From NCBI GenBank assembly GCA_016188115.1, contig JACPIK010000002.1, positions 1,314,077 to 1,378,076 of the forward strand: a stretch of DNA of 64,000 nt, written 5' to 3'. Of this stretch, positions 1 through 8,921 are shown one piece after another (within the stretch, counting starts at the first letter, position 1; each line of letters starts with the position of its first letter). The notes below the pieces were generated by a model. That model was given only the letters and a program-made list of their open reading frames with translations, ran no database searches and had not been told where the DNA came from. The stretch is from Candidatus Woesearchaeota archaeon. Its GTDB lineage: Archaea; Nanobdellota; Nanobdellia; Woesearchaeales; GW2011-AR9. The position numbers and the translations under genes were made by a program.

Positions 1-1010
1 AGCTGTTCTAAATTACAAGAAATATAAATCATTACTTCTGGTCCAAGAAAATTTAATTGTTCAATCGTCTTGGGATGCATGCCCGTGCGAGGGGGATCAG
101 TGATGACATACAATGGTTTATCCAATTTGACCCTCATCAGACTCTTAGCGTCAAGCACCATCGCTTTAGCATTCTTAACTTGGTTATGAATAATATTATG
201 GTTAGCATACTGGATTGCCGGCGCAACGCTTTCAATAATAGTTACGTTCTTGAACAAATCAGCATTAATAATACCAAATGTGCCAACGCCGCCATACAAA
301 TCTAATAACACTGAATATGTCTCTTTAGTTGGATATTGTTGTAATAAGCTACGCACATATTCTTGCATTTTTTGTGCCATGGCAGTATTATTTTGAAAGA
401 AACCTTGTGTTAAAAAACGAAATCGTTTACCGCATAACTCCTCTTCAAGATATTCTTCCCCTTTCACTGCCATAAATTGATCTGAGGTACTGTCATCTCT
501 CGCAGCTTCAAGAAAACTGATCAACACATTCTTTGCGTGTGATTGTTCTGCAAAAACACGAATCTTCTCAACCATGGATTCTTTTTCTTTGGCATCATCA
601 TTAAGTACAAATGAAATGGCACTATCACCTAATTTGGTAGCTCGTATCAACGCATATCTCATTAATCCAGATTTTCGTTTCAAATCAAACGTATCAACAC
701 CACGAAAGAAGTCACGCACCTCTACAAGCAGGGCATTAATTACAGGGTCGCTAATGACACATTTCTCCACATCAACGATCTTATGAAAACTCCCTCGTTC
801 GCGAAATCCAACACCATTTGGATGAAAAATAAAATCCATGCGATTGCGATAGTTGTATGGTTCATCAGAAAAAGTCTGGATGATGACATCATCAATTTTA
901 AGAGCTTTAGCTATGGTTAGTCTCTTATTCTCAAGCTGTTTTTCATACTCAATATGTTGCGTTGTACAGCCACCGCAGGAACCAAAGTAAGCGCAGAGAG
1001 GAGTTGCCAT
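1..1010 (-). CDS. 23S rRNA/tRNA m5U methyltransferase, TrmA/RlmD family (3' end outside window)
   Basis: Reading leftward from ATG at 1010 gives an uninterrupted frame of at least 336 codons that runs off the window. It should transfer a methyl group from SAM to C5 of a uridine in rRNA or tRNA. Visible are four Cys of the family [4Fe-4S] site (C6, C12, C15 in a CX5CXXC pattern, and C84), the SAM motif LDLYGGVGTFG, the DPPRTGMHP motif, and near the cut end YISCN, which carries the catalytic Cys. There is no N-terminal TRAM domain, as in the archaeal RumA-like tRNA U54 enzymes. The last few dozen residues are missing. Family is certain; rRNA versus tRNA substrate is not decided. Confidence 0.9.
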   Translation of the reverse strand, partial: MATPLCAYFGSCGGCTTQHIEYEKQLENKRLTIAKALKIDDVIIQTFSDEPYNYRNRMDFIFHPNGVGFRERGSFHKIVDVEKCVISDPVINALLVEVRDFFRGVDTFDLKRKSGLMRYALIRATKLGDSAISFVLNDDAKEKESMVEKIRVFAEQSHAKNVLISFLEAARDDSTSDQFMAVKGEEYLEEELCGKRFRFLTQGFFQNNTAMAQKMQEYVRSLLQQYPTKETYSVLLDLYGGVGTFGIINADLFKNVTIIESVAPAIQYANHNIIHNQVKNAKAMVLDAKSLMRVKLDKPLYVITDPPRTGMHPKTIEQLNFLGPEVMIYISCNLEQ

Positions 1011-1100
1011 GATTTATCAATTACTTATCAAAGTTAATATCCTCTCAACTTCATCTCTATTTTAAGAATCTTTTTATAGAAGCAAATGTAAAATAAACCA

Positions 1101-2351
1101 ATGTCTAATCTCCCTCTGTTCAATCCTTCTCTTTCCCATCCGATCAAATCAGGGATCTACCAACATTACAAAGGTCGCTATTACCAAGTACTTGGCACCG
1201 CACTCCATTCTGAAACAAGAGAGATCCTCGTTCTCTACAAACCACTCTATGCCTATCCAGAACAGCGTGAATTTCAATACTTTGTACGTCCTTTAGAAAT
1301 GTTTGAGGAAGAAGTTGAAATTAATGGTATCAAACGTCCGCGTTTTCAATATATCCGTCCAACTCCTGACCCTCAAAAAACTATTCTCATTGATGACAAC
1401 GTCTACGGCTTGCAAGAAATCGACGATCCTGTCGTAATAGAGATTATCAACACGCCACAGATGCAGCGACTCAAAGGGGTAAACCAGTATGGAACATACG
1501 ATTTACTTAACCCAAAGTGGTTTTCTTCTCGTTTTGATCATTGTGTAGGTGTGTATCTTCTTTTGCGTCATCTTGGTACCCCTCGTGCCGAGCAAATTGC
1601 CGGACTTTTGCATGATATTGCTCACACTGCATTCTCTCACGTTATTGATTATGCGTTTGATGATCAAGTTGGACAAACCGTTCACGAAACATTTCACAAG
1701 AAAGTAATTTTCTCTTCAGAGATCCCTCAAATTCTAAAGAAGTATGGTTTTGATGTTAATTACATTATCGATGAACATAATTTTCCCCTTCTTGAACAAC
1801 CCTCACCAGATCTGTGCGGAGATCGAGTAGACTATACCCTCCGTGATTCATTATGCAAAGAGTTATGTTCCAGAGAAGATGTGAGCAAGATTTTTTCATA
1901 CATTAAAAAAAGTCATAATCAAATTGTTCTTACTAACAAAGAAGCTGCATTGCTCATGGCAGAAAAATCTATTGATCTTTGCGAGAATTTTTACAGTTCC
2001 TATATTCAAGCAGGTTCTTTTCAATTTATGGGGAACCTTATCAAAGAGGCATTACAAAAAGGAGTTATCAACCAAGAAGATATCTTCTTAACGGATAGAG
2101 AAGTTATTGTAAAATTAAAACAAGATCATTTTTTTGGTGAACAACTTGAAAAAATGAATCTAAATCGTATTCTTCCTGCAACTTCTCAAGATTATACTTA
2201 CTATGCTTTCAATAAAGTTCGTTTTGTGAATCCAATGGTTTTAATTGAAGAAAAGTTATTTAGAACTACAGACTTATTTCCTCAACTGCAAGATAAGATT
2301 AATGGGCTTAAAGAGAAATGTAAAAATGGCTATTATGTGAAAATTATTTAG
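1101..2351 (+). CDS. DUF1653-HD domain fusion, putative nucleotide phosphohydrolase
   Basis: A 416-residue protein with two parts. Residues about 15-90 match the DUF1653 pattern (GIYQHYKGRYYQVLG, then FVRPLEMFEEEVEING). From about residue 100 there is an HD-type phosphohydrolase resembling the SAMHD1/YdgH group, with metal ligands visible as H147 (RFDH), H171-D172 (LLHDIAH) and a later Asp in CGDRVDYTLRD. HD enzymes of this group act on (d)NTPs or other phosphate esters; the substrate here is unknown. DUF1653 is normally a stand-alone small protein, so the fusion is notable. The gene stands alone, divergent from the methyltransferase on its left. Confidence 0.85.
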   Translation: MSNLPLFNPSLSHPIKSGIYQHYKGRYYQVLGTALHSETREILVLYKPLYAYPEQREFQYFVRPLEMFEEEVEINGIKRPRFQYIRPTPDPQKTILIDDNVYGLQEIDDPVVIEIINTPQMQRLKGVNQYGTYDLLNPKWFSSRFDHCVGVYLLLRHLGTPRAEQIAGLLHDIAHTAFSHVIDYAFDDQVGQTVHETFHKKVIFSSEIPQILKKYGFDVNYIIDEHNFPLLEQPSPDLCGDRVDYTLRDSLCKELCSREDVSKIFSYIKKSHNQIVLTNKEAALLMAEKSIDLCENFYSSYIQAGSFQFMGNLIKEALQKGVINQEDIFLTDREVIVKLKQDHFFGEQLEKMNLNRILPATSQDYTYYAFNKVRFVNPMVLIEEKLFRTTDLFPQLQDKINGLKEKCKNGYYVKII

Positions 2352-2457
2352 TCCAGCTCAATCATTTCTTTCCTTGCCATCTCTCTTGTCTTCTCTTTGC
2401 CCCTAGATCATAACAACACTACCTTTATATTATCACATCGTCCACTCTTATTTTTTG

Positions 2458-3597
2458 ATGCAAGTCTATCCTAATGCTAAACTTATTCTTGAAGATGGGT
2501 CGTCATTTTCTGGCTATTCTTTCGGAGCTCCCGTCTCTCAAGATGGCGAAGTTGTCTTTACTACCGGTATGGTGGGCTATCCTGAATCACTTACGGATCC
2601 TTCATTTTGTGGTCAAATTCTCGTCTGCACATACCCTCTCATTGGCAATTATGGTGTTCCTGAAAATAAAACCCAAGACGGAATAAGTCTCACGTTTGAA
2701 TCTAATAAAATTCAGGTACAAGGTCTTATTGTTGCCGAGTACTCCAATACCGCGTTTCACTACCAAGCATCCAAAACACTTCGACAATGGCTTTGTGAAC
2801 AAAATGTTCCTGCAATAGGGGGTATCGACACCAGAGCTCTTACCAAAAAACTACGTGAAAAAGGGGTAATGCTTGGTCGAATACTCATTTCTACAGAAAT
2901 ATCACCATTTAAACAAGAAGAGCACCTGAACCAAAAACATTCAGTTTCTCCAAGTCTTCCTCCATTCCAAGATCCTAACCAACATAATCTTGTTGCACAA
3001 GTAAGTTGCACAAAACCAATTCTCTATCAACGTGGACAGACAAAAATCGTGATGATCGATTGTGGTGTTAAAAATAATATTATTCGGGAGTTTCTCAAAC
3101 GAGACATCACCGTGATCAGAGTTCCATGGGATTATGATTTTACTCAAGAAAACTACGACGGTATCTTCATCTCCAATGGTCCGGGTGACCCAACCCAGTG
3201 TCACACAACGATTCATAACCTCCAAAAAGCTCTCACCCAAACAAAACCTATTTTTGGTATTTGTCTGGGGTCGCAAATTATGGCCCTCGCCGCGGGAGCC
3301 AAAACGTATAAACTCAAATACGGACATCGTGGTCAGAATCAACCTTGTCTTGACACAACAACAAATCGTTGCTACATCACCTCGCAAAATCATGGCTACG
3401 CTGTTGATGAAAACACACTCTCTACCGACTGGGAACCATTCTTAACAAATGCTAATGATGGCAGTAACGAGGGCATACGCCATAAAACAAAGCCCTTCTT
3501 TGCTGTTCAGTTTCATCCAGAAGCAGCTCCTGGACCAACAGATACACAATTCTACTTTGACGAATTTATTGAGATGATTCAGAAGGTGAAGAAATAA
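2458..3597 (+). CDS. carA: Carbamoyl-phosphate synthase small (glutaminase) subunit
   Basis: This 379-aa subunit hydrolyses glutamine and channels ammonia to CarB for carbamoyl phosphate, feeding pyrimidine and arginine synthesis. The N-terminal CarA domain is followed by a class I glutamine amidotransferase with nucleophile C269 in GICLGSQ and the H353/E355 pair in FHPEAA. The usual His of GICLGHQ is Ser here. ATG at 2458 is preferred over the adjacent TTG at 2455. A TATA-like CTTTATATT around 2421-2430 sits about 30 bases upstream, so the mRNA is probably leaderless. The stop lies one base before carB, so the two are co-transcribed. Confidence 0.97.
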   Translation: MQVYPNAKLILEDGSSFSGYSFGAPVSQDGEVVFTTGMVGYPESLTDPSFCGQILVCTYPLIGNYGVPENKTQDGISLTFESNKIQVQGLIVAEYSNTAFHYQASKTLRQWLCEQNVPAIGGIDTRALTKKLREKGVMLGRILISTEISPFKQEEHLNQKHSVSPSLPPFQDPNQHNLVAQVSCTKPILYQRGQTKIVMIDCGVKNNIIREFLKRDITVIRVPWDYDFTQENYDGIFISNGPGDPTQCHTTIHNLQKALTQTKPIFGICLGSQIMALAAGAKTYKLKYGHRGQNQPCLDTTTNRCYITSQNHGYAVDENTLSTDWEPFLTNANDGSNEGIRHKTKPFFAVQFHPEAAPGPTDTQFYFDEFIEMIQKVKK

Positions 3598-3598
3598 A

Positions 3599-6500
3599 AT
3601 GAATAACTCAATGAATAAAACTCATAAAATGCCTTCTGCGCAACGAAACTCTTCCATTCGTAAAGTTCTTCTGCTTGGTTCAGGTGGATTAAAAATTGGA
3701 CAAGCAGGCGAATTTGATTACTCAGGTTCTCAAGCAATTAAAGCTCTTAAAGAGGAAGGTATTGAAGTCATTTTAATCAATCCCAATATTGCTACCATTC
3801 AAACCAGTCAGGGCATGGCAGACAAAACGTACTTTCTTCCTCTCACAATCGAGTTCATTGAAGAAGTAATCAAGAAAGAACGACCCGACTCACTGCTCCT
3901 CTCATTTGGTGGTCAAACAGCACTCAACTGCGGGGTTGAACTCTACACCAAAGGAATTCTCGAAAAATATCATGTTACAGTATTGGGAACACCCGTTGAA
4001 ACAATTATGGTAACAGAAGACCGTGATCTTTTTGTAAAGAAACTCAATGAGATCGGTGTTAAAAGTCCACGTAGTCTTGCTGTCTCATCCGTTGATACTG
4101 CAATTCTTGCAGCCCAAAACATTGGTTATCCTGTAATGGTGCGCGCAGCCTACGCACTAGGAGGCATGGGGTCTGGTATCTGTCGTAATGAAGATGAGCT
4201 TATAACTCGTTGCCAAAATTCATTTGCCCAAAGTCCTCAAGTGCTCATAGAAGAATGGCTTGGTGGCTGGAAAGAAATCGAATATGAAGTAGTTCGTGAC
4301 AATGCAAACAATTGCATCACTGTTTGCAATATGGAAAATCTAGATCCGTTAGGGATTCATACGGGAGAAAGTATTGTTGTAGCCCCCTCTCAAACTCTTA
4401 CCAATACAGAGTATCATCTGTTGCGTGAAGTCGCATTAAAAGTAATTCGTCATCTTGGTATCGTGGGTGAATGTAATATTCAATATGCCCTTGATCCCTA
4501 TTCACAACAATACCGTGTCATTGAAGTTAATGCCCGCTTAAGTAGAAGTTCTGCGCTTGCCTCAAAAGCGACCGGCTATCCCCTAGCCTATGTTGCAGCA
4601 AAATTAGCTATAGGGTACACTCTCCCACAAATCACGAATCGTATTACACAAAAAACACAATCTTGTTTTGAACCTGCGTTGGATTATATCGTTGTTAAAA
4701 TTCCCCGTTGGGATCTGCAAAAGTTTGAGAACGTCGATACCCGTATTGGAACTGAAATGAAATCTGTCGGCGAGGTTATGGCCATTGGTCGTTCTTTTCC
4801 CGAGGCACTGCAAAAAGCGCTGCGCATGTTAGGAACAGGATTAGAAGGTATCGTTGCCAATTCATATTCCACTTCCAATATTCTCGTTGAACTAGAAAAC
4901 CCTACTGATAAACGCATCCTTGCTGTAGCTCAAGCATTAGAAGAAGGATGGGGTATCGAACGTGTACATGAACTAACCAAAATTGATTGTTGGTTTTTAG
5001 AAAAAATACACTCAATAGTTTCGATCAAAAAAAATCTTACGTTTTCATATCCTCTCAATAGCGATTTTTCCGAGATTCTCTTAGAAGCAAAACGTCATGG
5101 TTTTTCCGATACACAAATTGCCACAATTTTGGGATTAACACCACTGGTAGTTCGAACACTTCGTAAATCGTATAATATTCTTCCTGTTGTTAAACAAATA
5201 GATACTCTTGCTGCCGAATTTCCGTCATCAACAAACTACCTTTATTGCACCTATAATGGTTCTGAGAATGATGTTACCGCTTCCTCTAAAGGAATAATCG
5301 TGCTTGGGGGTGGTTCTTATCGTATTGGCAGTAGTGTTGAATTTGATTGGTGTTGCGTCAATGCTGTTAATACTGCGCGAACATTGGGGCATACTACCAT
5401 CATGATAAATTGTAATCCAGAAACGGTGAGCACGGATTACGATGTCTGTGACAAGTTATATTTTGAAGAATTAAATTTTGAACGCGTACTTGACATTTAC
5501 GAATTCGAACATCCTGATGGGATTATTATTAGTATGGGCGGACAAATTCCTAATAACCTTGCTCTCCCATTATATCAAGCTAATTGTCAAATTCTCGGAA
5601 CTGCTCCTGTTAATATAGATCGAGCTGAAGATCGTCACAAATTTTCATCTCTTCTTGATAAATTAGGTATTGATCAACCTGCGTGGAAAGAGTTAACCAC
5701 AATTACTCAAGCAATAGATTTTGCTCGTAGCGTTAAATACCCAGTATTGATTCGTCCTAGTTATGTATTAAGTGGTGCTGCCATGAAAGTAGTCTGGGAT
5801 GATGCCTCTTTAGAAAAATATCTCACCTTTGCTACCCAACTAAGTCCAGATCATCCCGTGGTGATGAGTAAATTCATTGAAAATGCAAAAGAGATTGAAG
5901 TAGATGCAGTTGCTCAAAATGGAAGCGTAGTAATTTATGCCATTAGTGAACACATTGAAAATGCGGGTGTTCATTCTGGGGATGCCACACTGGTTCTTCC
6001 TGCCCAACGACTCTATGTTGAAACGATTCGCCGTATCAAAAAAATTATGAAAACGATTGCGCAAGAATTAAACATCACGGGTCCATTAAACATTCAATTT
6101 TTAGCGCATCGCAACCACGTCAAAGTAATAGAATGTAATGTTCGAGCATCGCGTAGTTTTCCATTCTGTTCTAAAGTGTTCAAACAAAATTTAATTGAGT
6201 ATGCTACAAAAGTAATTTTAGGATATCCCGTGGACACACTCGAAAAATCACTTTTCGATCTCGATTATGTTGGTGTTAAAGCAGCGCAATTTAGTTTTTC
6301 AAGACTTAAAGGCGCAGATCCCGTTCTGGGAGTAGAAATGGCATCAACAGGAGAGACTGGTTGTATTGGTCCTGAATTAAGTGATGCATTTCTCAAAGCA
6401 TTTATGAGTGTTGGATTTCGTATTCCTAAATCTTCCGTTTTTCTTTCTACCGGTCCTATTGAGAGTAAAGCCGAATTTCTTGAAAGTGCAAAAATGCTAG

Positions 6501-6829
6501 TAATAATGGGCTACGAACTGTATGCGAGTATTGGTACAGCAACATTTCTTCAAGAGAATGATCTTCCTGTAACTCTACTCCATTGGCCTACACAAGAAAC
6601 GCAGCCCAACCTTCTCACCTACCTTGAACAAAAGAAAATTGATCTCATTATTAATATCCCTAAGAACAATCAACAAAAAGAGATAACGAATGGGTATCAG
6701 GTGCGACGACTTGCTACTGATCTCAACATTCCCTTGATTACAGATATTAAAATCGCGCGACAGATGGTTCTAGCTCTTGCGTATTATAAGACGCATGGAC
6801 TGGATGTCAAAGCGTGGGAAGAGTATTGA
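3599..6829 (+). CDS. carB: Carbamoyl-phosphate synthase large subunit
   Basis: A 1076-aa ATP-grasp enzyme that makes carbamoyl phosphate from bicarbonate, two ATP and CarA-derived ammonia. The two homologous halves are visible: the first begins LLLGSGGLKIGQAGEFDYSG, the second begins near residue 565 with VLGGGSYRIGSSVEFDW. An MGS-like C-terminal domain (about 950-1076) follows, usually the allosteric region. Length is normal for a single-chain CarB, unlike split archaeal versions. It starts one base after carA ends. Confidence 0.97.
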   Translation: MNNSMNKTHKMPSAQRNSSIRKVLLLGSGGLKIGQAGEFDYSGSQAIKALKEEGIEVILINPNIATIQTSQGMADKTYFLPLTIEFIEEVIKKERPDSLLLSFGGQTALNCGVELYTKGILEKYHVTVLGTPVETIMVTEDRDLFVKKLNEIGVKSPRSLAVSSVDTAILAAQNIGYPVMVRAAYALGGMGSGICRNEDELITRCQNSFAQSPQVLIEEWLGGWKEIEYEVVRDNANNCITVCNMENLDPLGIHTGESIVVAPSQTLTNTEYHLLREVALKVIRHLGIVGECNIQYALDPYSQQYRVIEVNARLSRSSALASKATGYPLAYVAAKLAIGYTLPQITNRITQKTQSCFEPALDYIVVKIPRWDLQKFENVDTRIGTEMKSVGEVMAIGRSFPEALQKALRMLGTGLEGIVANSYSTSNILVELENPTDKRILAVAQALEEGWGIERVHELTKIDCWFLEKIHSIVSIKKNLTFSYPLNSDFSEILLEAKRHGFSDTQIATILGLTPLVVRTLRKSYNILPVVKQIDTLAAEFPSSTNYLYCTYNGSENDVTASSKGIIVLGGGSYRIGSSVEFDWCCVNAVNTARTLGHTTIMINCNPETVSTDYDVCDKLYFEELNFERVLDIYEFEHPDGIIISMGGQIPNNLALPLYQANCQILGTAPVNIDRAEDRHKFSSLLDKLGIDQPAWKELTTITQAIDFARSVKYPVLIRPSYVLSGAAMKVVWDDASLEKYLTFATQLSPDHPVVMSKFIENAKEIEVDAVAQNGSVVIYAISEHIENAGVHSGDATLVLPAQRLYVETIRRIKKIMKTIAQELNITGPLNIQFLAHRNHVKVIECNVRASRSFPFCSKVFKQNLIEYATKVILGYPVDTLEKSLFDLDYVGVKAAQFSFSRLKGADPVLGVEMASTGETGCIGPELSDAFLKAFMSVGFRIPKSSVFLSTGPIESKAEFLESAKMLVIMGYELYASIGTATFLQENDLPVTLLHWPTQETQPNLLTYLEQKKIDLIINIPKNNQQKEITNGYQVRRLATDLNIPLITDIKIARQMVLALAYYKTHGLDVKAWEEY

Positions 6830-6834
6830 ATTTT

Positions 6835-7203
6835 TTAAAATTGATTCAGTCTTCGGTATTCTTCTCTTACTTGGTTTGCAAAATCTGCGGGACATGTAGC
6901 TTTAGTTAATTCAAAGAGGTGCGGCATAAACTCAAATCGGTTTCCATATACTTCTCTATAAGATCTTAATCCGGTCTGTAAATCAGAGGGTATTGTTCCC
7001 ACATTACTCACGTAATTCCCCTCAATTGTTGCTTGGTCTGTATGATGATAGGTTGTAAGGTACTCATTAACGTTCATCGTATCCGGAAGTAAATCTGCAA
7101 GAAATCCAGCAAAATGGTATAGGTGTACAAATTGATGTGGTAAGCGTTGCTCTAAAGTTCTTAGTCTCATTTTTACGTCTCTTGTTTGAATTGATTGGTT
7201 CAT
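6835..7203 (-). CDS. Hypothetical protein, 122 aa
   Basis: Convergent with carB, whose stop is 5 bases away. ATG at 7203 is preferred over a TTG at 7227 because GGAGG lies six bases upstream of it. The product is soluble, with no signal peptide or membrane segment, an RLRTLEQRLPHQFVHLYHFAG helix-rich start and several aromatic residues. I recognise no family. It diverges from the TrmB-like gene at 7280, with which it shares the short intergenic region, so that protein could regulate it. Confidence 0.6.
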   Translation of the reverse strand: MNQSIQTRDVKMRLRTLEQRLPHQFVHLYHFAGFLADLLPDTMNVNEYLTTYHHTDQATIEGNYVSNVGTIPSDLQTGLRSYREVYGNRFEFMPHLFELTKATCPADFANQVREEYRRLNQF

Positions 7204-7258
7204 GTTTCCCTCCGATTCGTTACTCAATCGTTGCGAAAGAGGTACTTTTAAATATTAG

Positions 7259-7280
7259 TTACTCCTGAAAGAAGGAGTAA
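7259..7280. promoter_or_regulatory. Palindrome over the RBS and start of a TrmB-like gene
   Basis: TTACTCCT-GAAAGA-AGGAGTAA is a perfect 8-bp inverted repeat whose right arm contains the AGGAG ribosome-binding site and touches the ATG at 7280. A TATA-like TTTTAAATA at 7247-7255 places the transcription start inside or next to it. It may be an operator for the encoded regulator, or an RNA hairpin that hides the RBS. Confidence 0.55.
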
Positions 7281-8026
7281 TGGAGAGATTAAAAGAATTA
7301 GGGTTAACTCAATACGAAATTGACATCTACAAAACACTCCTTAGTGAGGGTACTTTGATGGGTTCAAAGATTCATAAAATCAGTAAGGTTCCTCATGGTA
7401 AAACCTACGAATCGCTTGTTAAATTAGAAGAGAAAGGTCTGGTTATTGTTACTAAATGTAAACCAAAAGAATACACTGCCGTCAATCCTAAAACCGCTAT
7501 TCAAAACTTAGTGAGATCACAAGTTGACTACTTACAAGACGTCAAAGAATCATCCATTCATGAACTTGAGAAACTGCGTAGCATTCGACCACTAAAAGAA
7601 GAAATGAGGGAGAAGATAAAGATTGGTGCTGGCAAGAAGTCTATTTTTCCTATAGTGTTGGATATGTATGAAACAGCAAAGAAGGAGGTGAAAGAAATTT
7701 TTACCTACGAAGTAAGACCATTTGCCCATATTCGAGTTGTAAATGAGGCTCTTAAGAGAGGGGTTAGAGTAAGGTTCTTGATTTCAAAGAAGCCTCAAGA
7801 CTTAAAGCAACTTAAGGAAGATATAAGAGCAGGAATAGAGATTCGTTATTTTCCGATCGATGAATTACGTTTTGTCATTAAAGACGAGCAAGAATCTATC
7901 GAAACTTTAGTGAACCCTCGAGAGCGAAATGATCGCGTAAGTATTTACATTCAAAGTCCGGCATTATCAAAAGCGTTGAGTTCATATTTCGAAGAGATTT
8001 GGAAGAAAGCAGAAGTGCTGTCATAA
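7280..8026 (+). CDS. TrmB-family transcriptional regulator (paralogue 1)
   Basis: A 248-aa protein with an N-terminal TrmB winged helix (LGLTQYEIDIYKTLLSEG, then a recognition segment around VPHGKTYESLVKLEEKGLV) and a C-terminal PLD-like sensor domain. Archaeal TrmB proteins repress or activate sugar-metabolism and transport genes in response to ligands; no transporter is adjacent, so the target is unknown. A palindrome covers the start, which suggests autoregulation. It is one of four TrmB-type genes in this window. Confidence 0.85.
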   Translation: MERLKELGLTQYEIDIYKTLLSEGTLMGSKIHKISKVPHGKTYESLVKLEEKGLVIVTKCKPKEYTAVNPKTAIQNLVRSQVDYLQDVKESSIHELEKLRSIRPLKEEMREKIKIGAGKKSIFPIVLDMYETAKKEVKEIFTYEVRPFAHIRVVNEALKRGVRVRFLISKKPQDLKQLKEDIRAGIEIRYFPIDELRFVIKDEQESIETLVNPRERNDRVSIYIQSPALSKALSSYFEEIWKKAEVLS

Positions 8027-8176
8027 TTTTATATCTCCAAACAAATTTTGTCCAAAACCTGAAAAGAATATTGAGGATCATTGATTATCTTATTTTGGGA
8101 TGTCTGTGTTTATAGCAAAGTTTATCATGAACAAAACATTCTTTCACCGTATTTTTCCATTAAAGAGGTTACTACT

Positions 8177-8314
8177 ATGGGTGTTTCAAAAATAAGATTA
8201 CCAAATGGATCTGCAATCTTTATCTGCGACAAATGCAAACAGGAACATCGCTTATACAGTCTTGCTGAGCTGTGTTGTGGCGAAGTATATGATCGCGAAT
8301 CGTCAGTTCAATGA
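8177..8314 (+). CDS. Small Cys-containing protein, 45 aa
   Basis: I chose the ATG at 8177 (start MGVSKIRLPNG) because GAGG lies eight to twelve bases upstream; the longer frame from 8081 looks like leader sequence. The product holds CDKC followed by a CC pair (ELCCGE), so it may bind one zinc ion. No family is recognised. It lies downstream of the TrmB-like gene in the same direction. Confidence 0.5.
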   Translation: MGVSKIRLPNGSAIFICDKCKQEHRLYSLAELCCGEVYDRESSVQ

Positions 8315-8386
8315 GTCATTAGTTTGTATTAAGAAAAACGAAAACATTTATCAATAAATTCTCTAAAAAATCCCTGCTAGATTTAT

Positions 8387-8459
8387 GGGGCCGTAGTCTA
8401 GCTTGGTAGGATTTGCCCTTGGGGTGGGTAAGACCGGAGTTCGAATCTTCGCGGCCCCA
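8387..8459 (+). tRNA. tRNA-Pro(GGG), intronless
   Basis: The cloverleaf is complete. Acceptor GGGGCCG (8387-8393) pairs with CGGCCCC (8452-8458), discriminator A8459. The D-stem is GTCT/GGAT, and the anticodon stem TGCCC/GGGTA closes the loop TTGGGGT with anticodon GGG. The T-arm is CGGAG-TTCGAAT-CTTCG. CCA is not encoded. In contrast to the tRNA-Phe and tRNA-Thr genes in this window it has no intron. Confidence 0.93.
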
Positions 8460-8471
8460 TTCCCCTTTACT

Positions 8472-8837
8472 ATGAACAAAACCAAAATCAATCTTCTTGC
8501 AGCTGCAGGACTAGCTGGAACACTCATGGGGCTTTATGATCTCGTAGCAGTAACTTCAGTAAATCGTTCTCGACGCTATGATGCCATTCTTGCAGCCGAT
8601 CGTTCTCTTCCAACTCTAGATCTTTCGTTTCATGTCACTCAAGATCCGCGTTGTGATAGTGATAAACAAAATAACGTAGATTCTCTACGTGCAAAAAGAT
8701 CTTATGAAGTAAGTGTTGGCGGAAATTTTTACGCCATTTTTTGCATCGAAGAAATTTTAGCGAATGATGAAGCACCTTGGACTTTTACCAGAATAGGAGA
8801 AAAACTATCTTTGGGATACGAAGCGAGAAAATTATAA
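8472..8837 (+). CDS. Hypothetical membrane-anchored protein, 121 aa
   Basis: The start is the ATG at 8472, 12 bases after tRNA-Pro; longer readings start inside the tRNA and are rejected. The N-terminus (MNKTKINLLAAAGLAGTLMG) is a signal anchor or uncleaved signal peptide, so most of the protein is probably outside the cytoplasmic membrane. The rest has no recognised domain. A similar short N-terminal anchor occurs in the next gene and in the protein at 34592-34924. Confidence 0.55.
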   Translation: MNKTKINLLAAAGLAGTLMGLYDLVAVTSVNRSRRYDAILAADRSLPTLDLSFHVTQDPRCDSDKQNNVDSLRAKRSYEVSVGGNFYAIFCIEEILANDEAPWTFTRIGEKLSLGYEARKL

Positions 8838-8921
8838 CCTTAAACTCATTAATACTCTTTAAACATCTGTTATTAACTTTTAAGTAATAAATTTATAAAA
8901 TAATCCTCGTTCTTCTCTCTT

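Noticed and set aside
8403-8471. Long start of the 121-aa membrane protein
   Set aside because: The extra codons lie inside tRNA-Pro.
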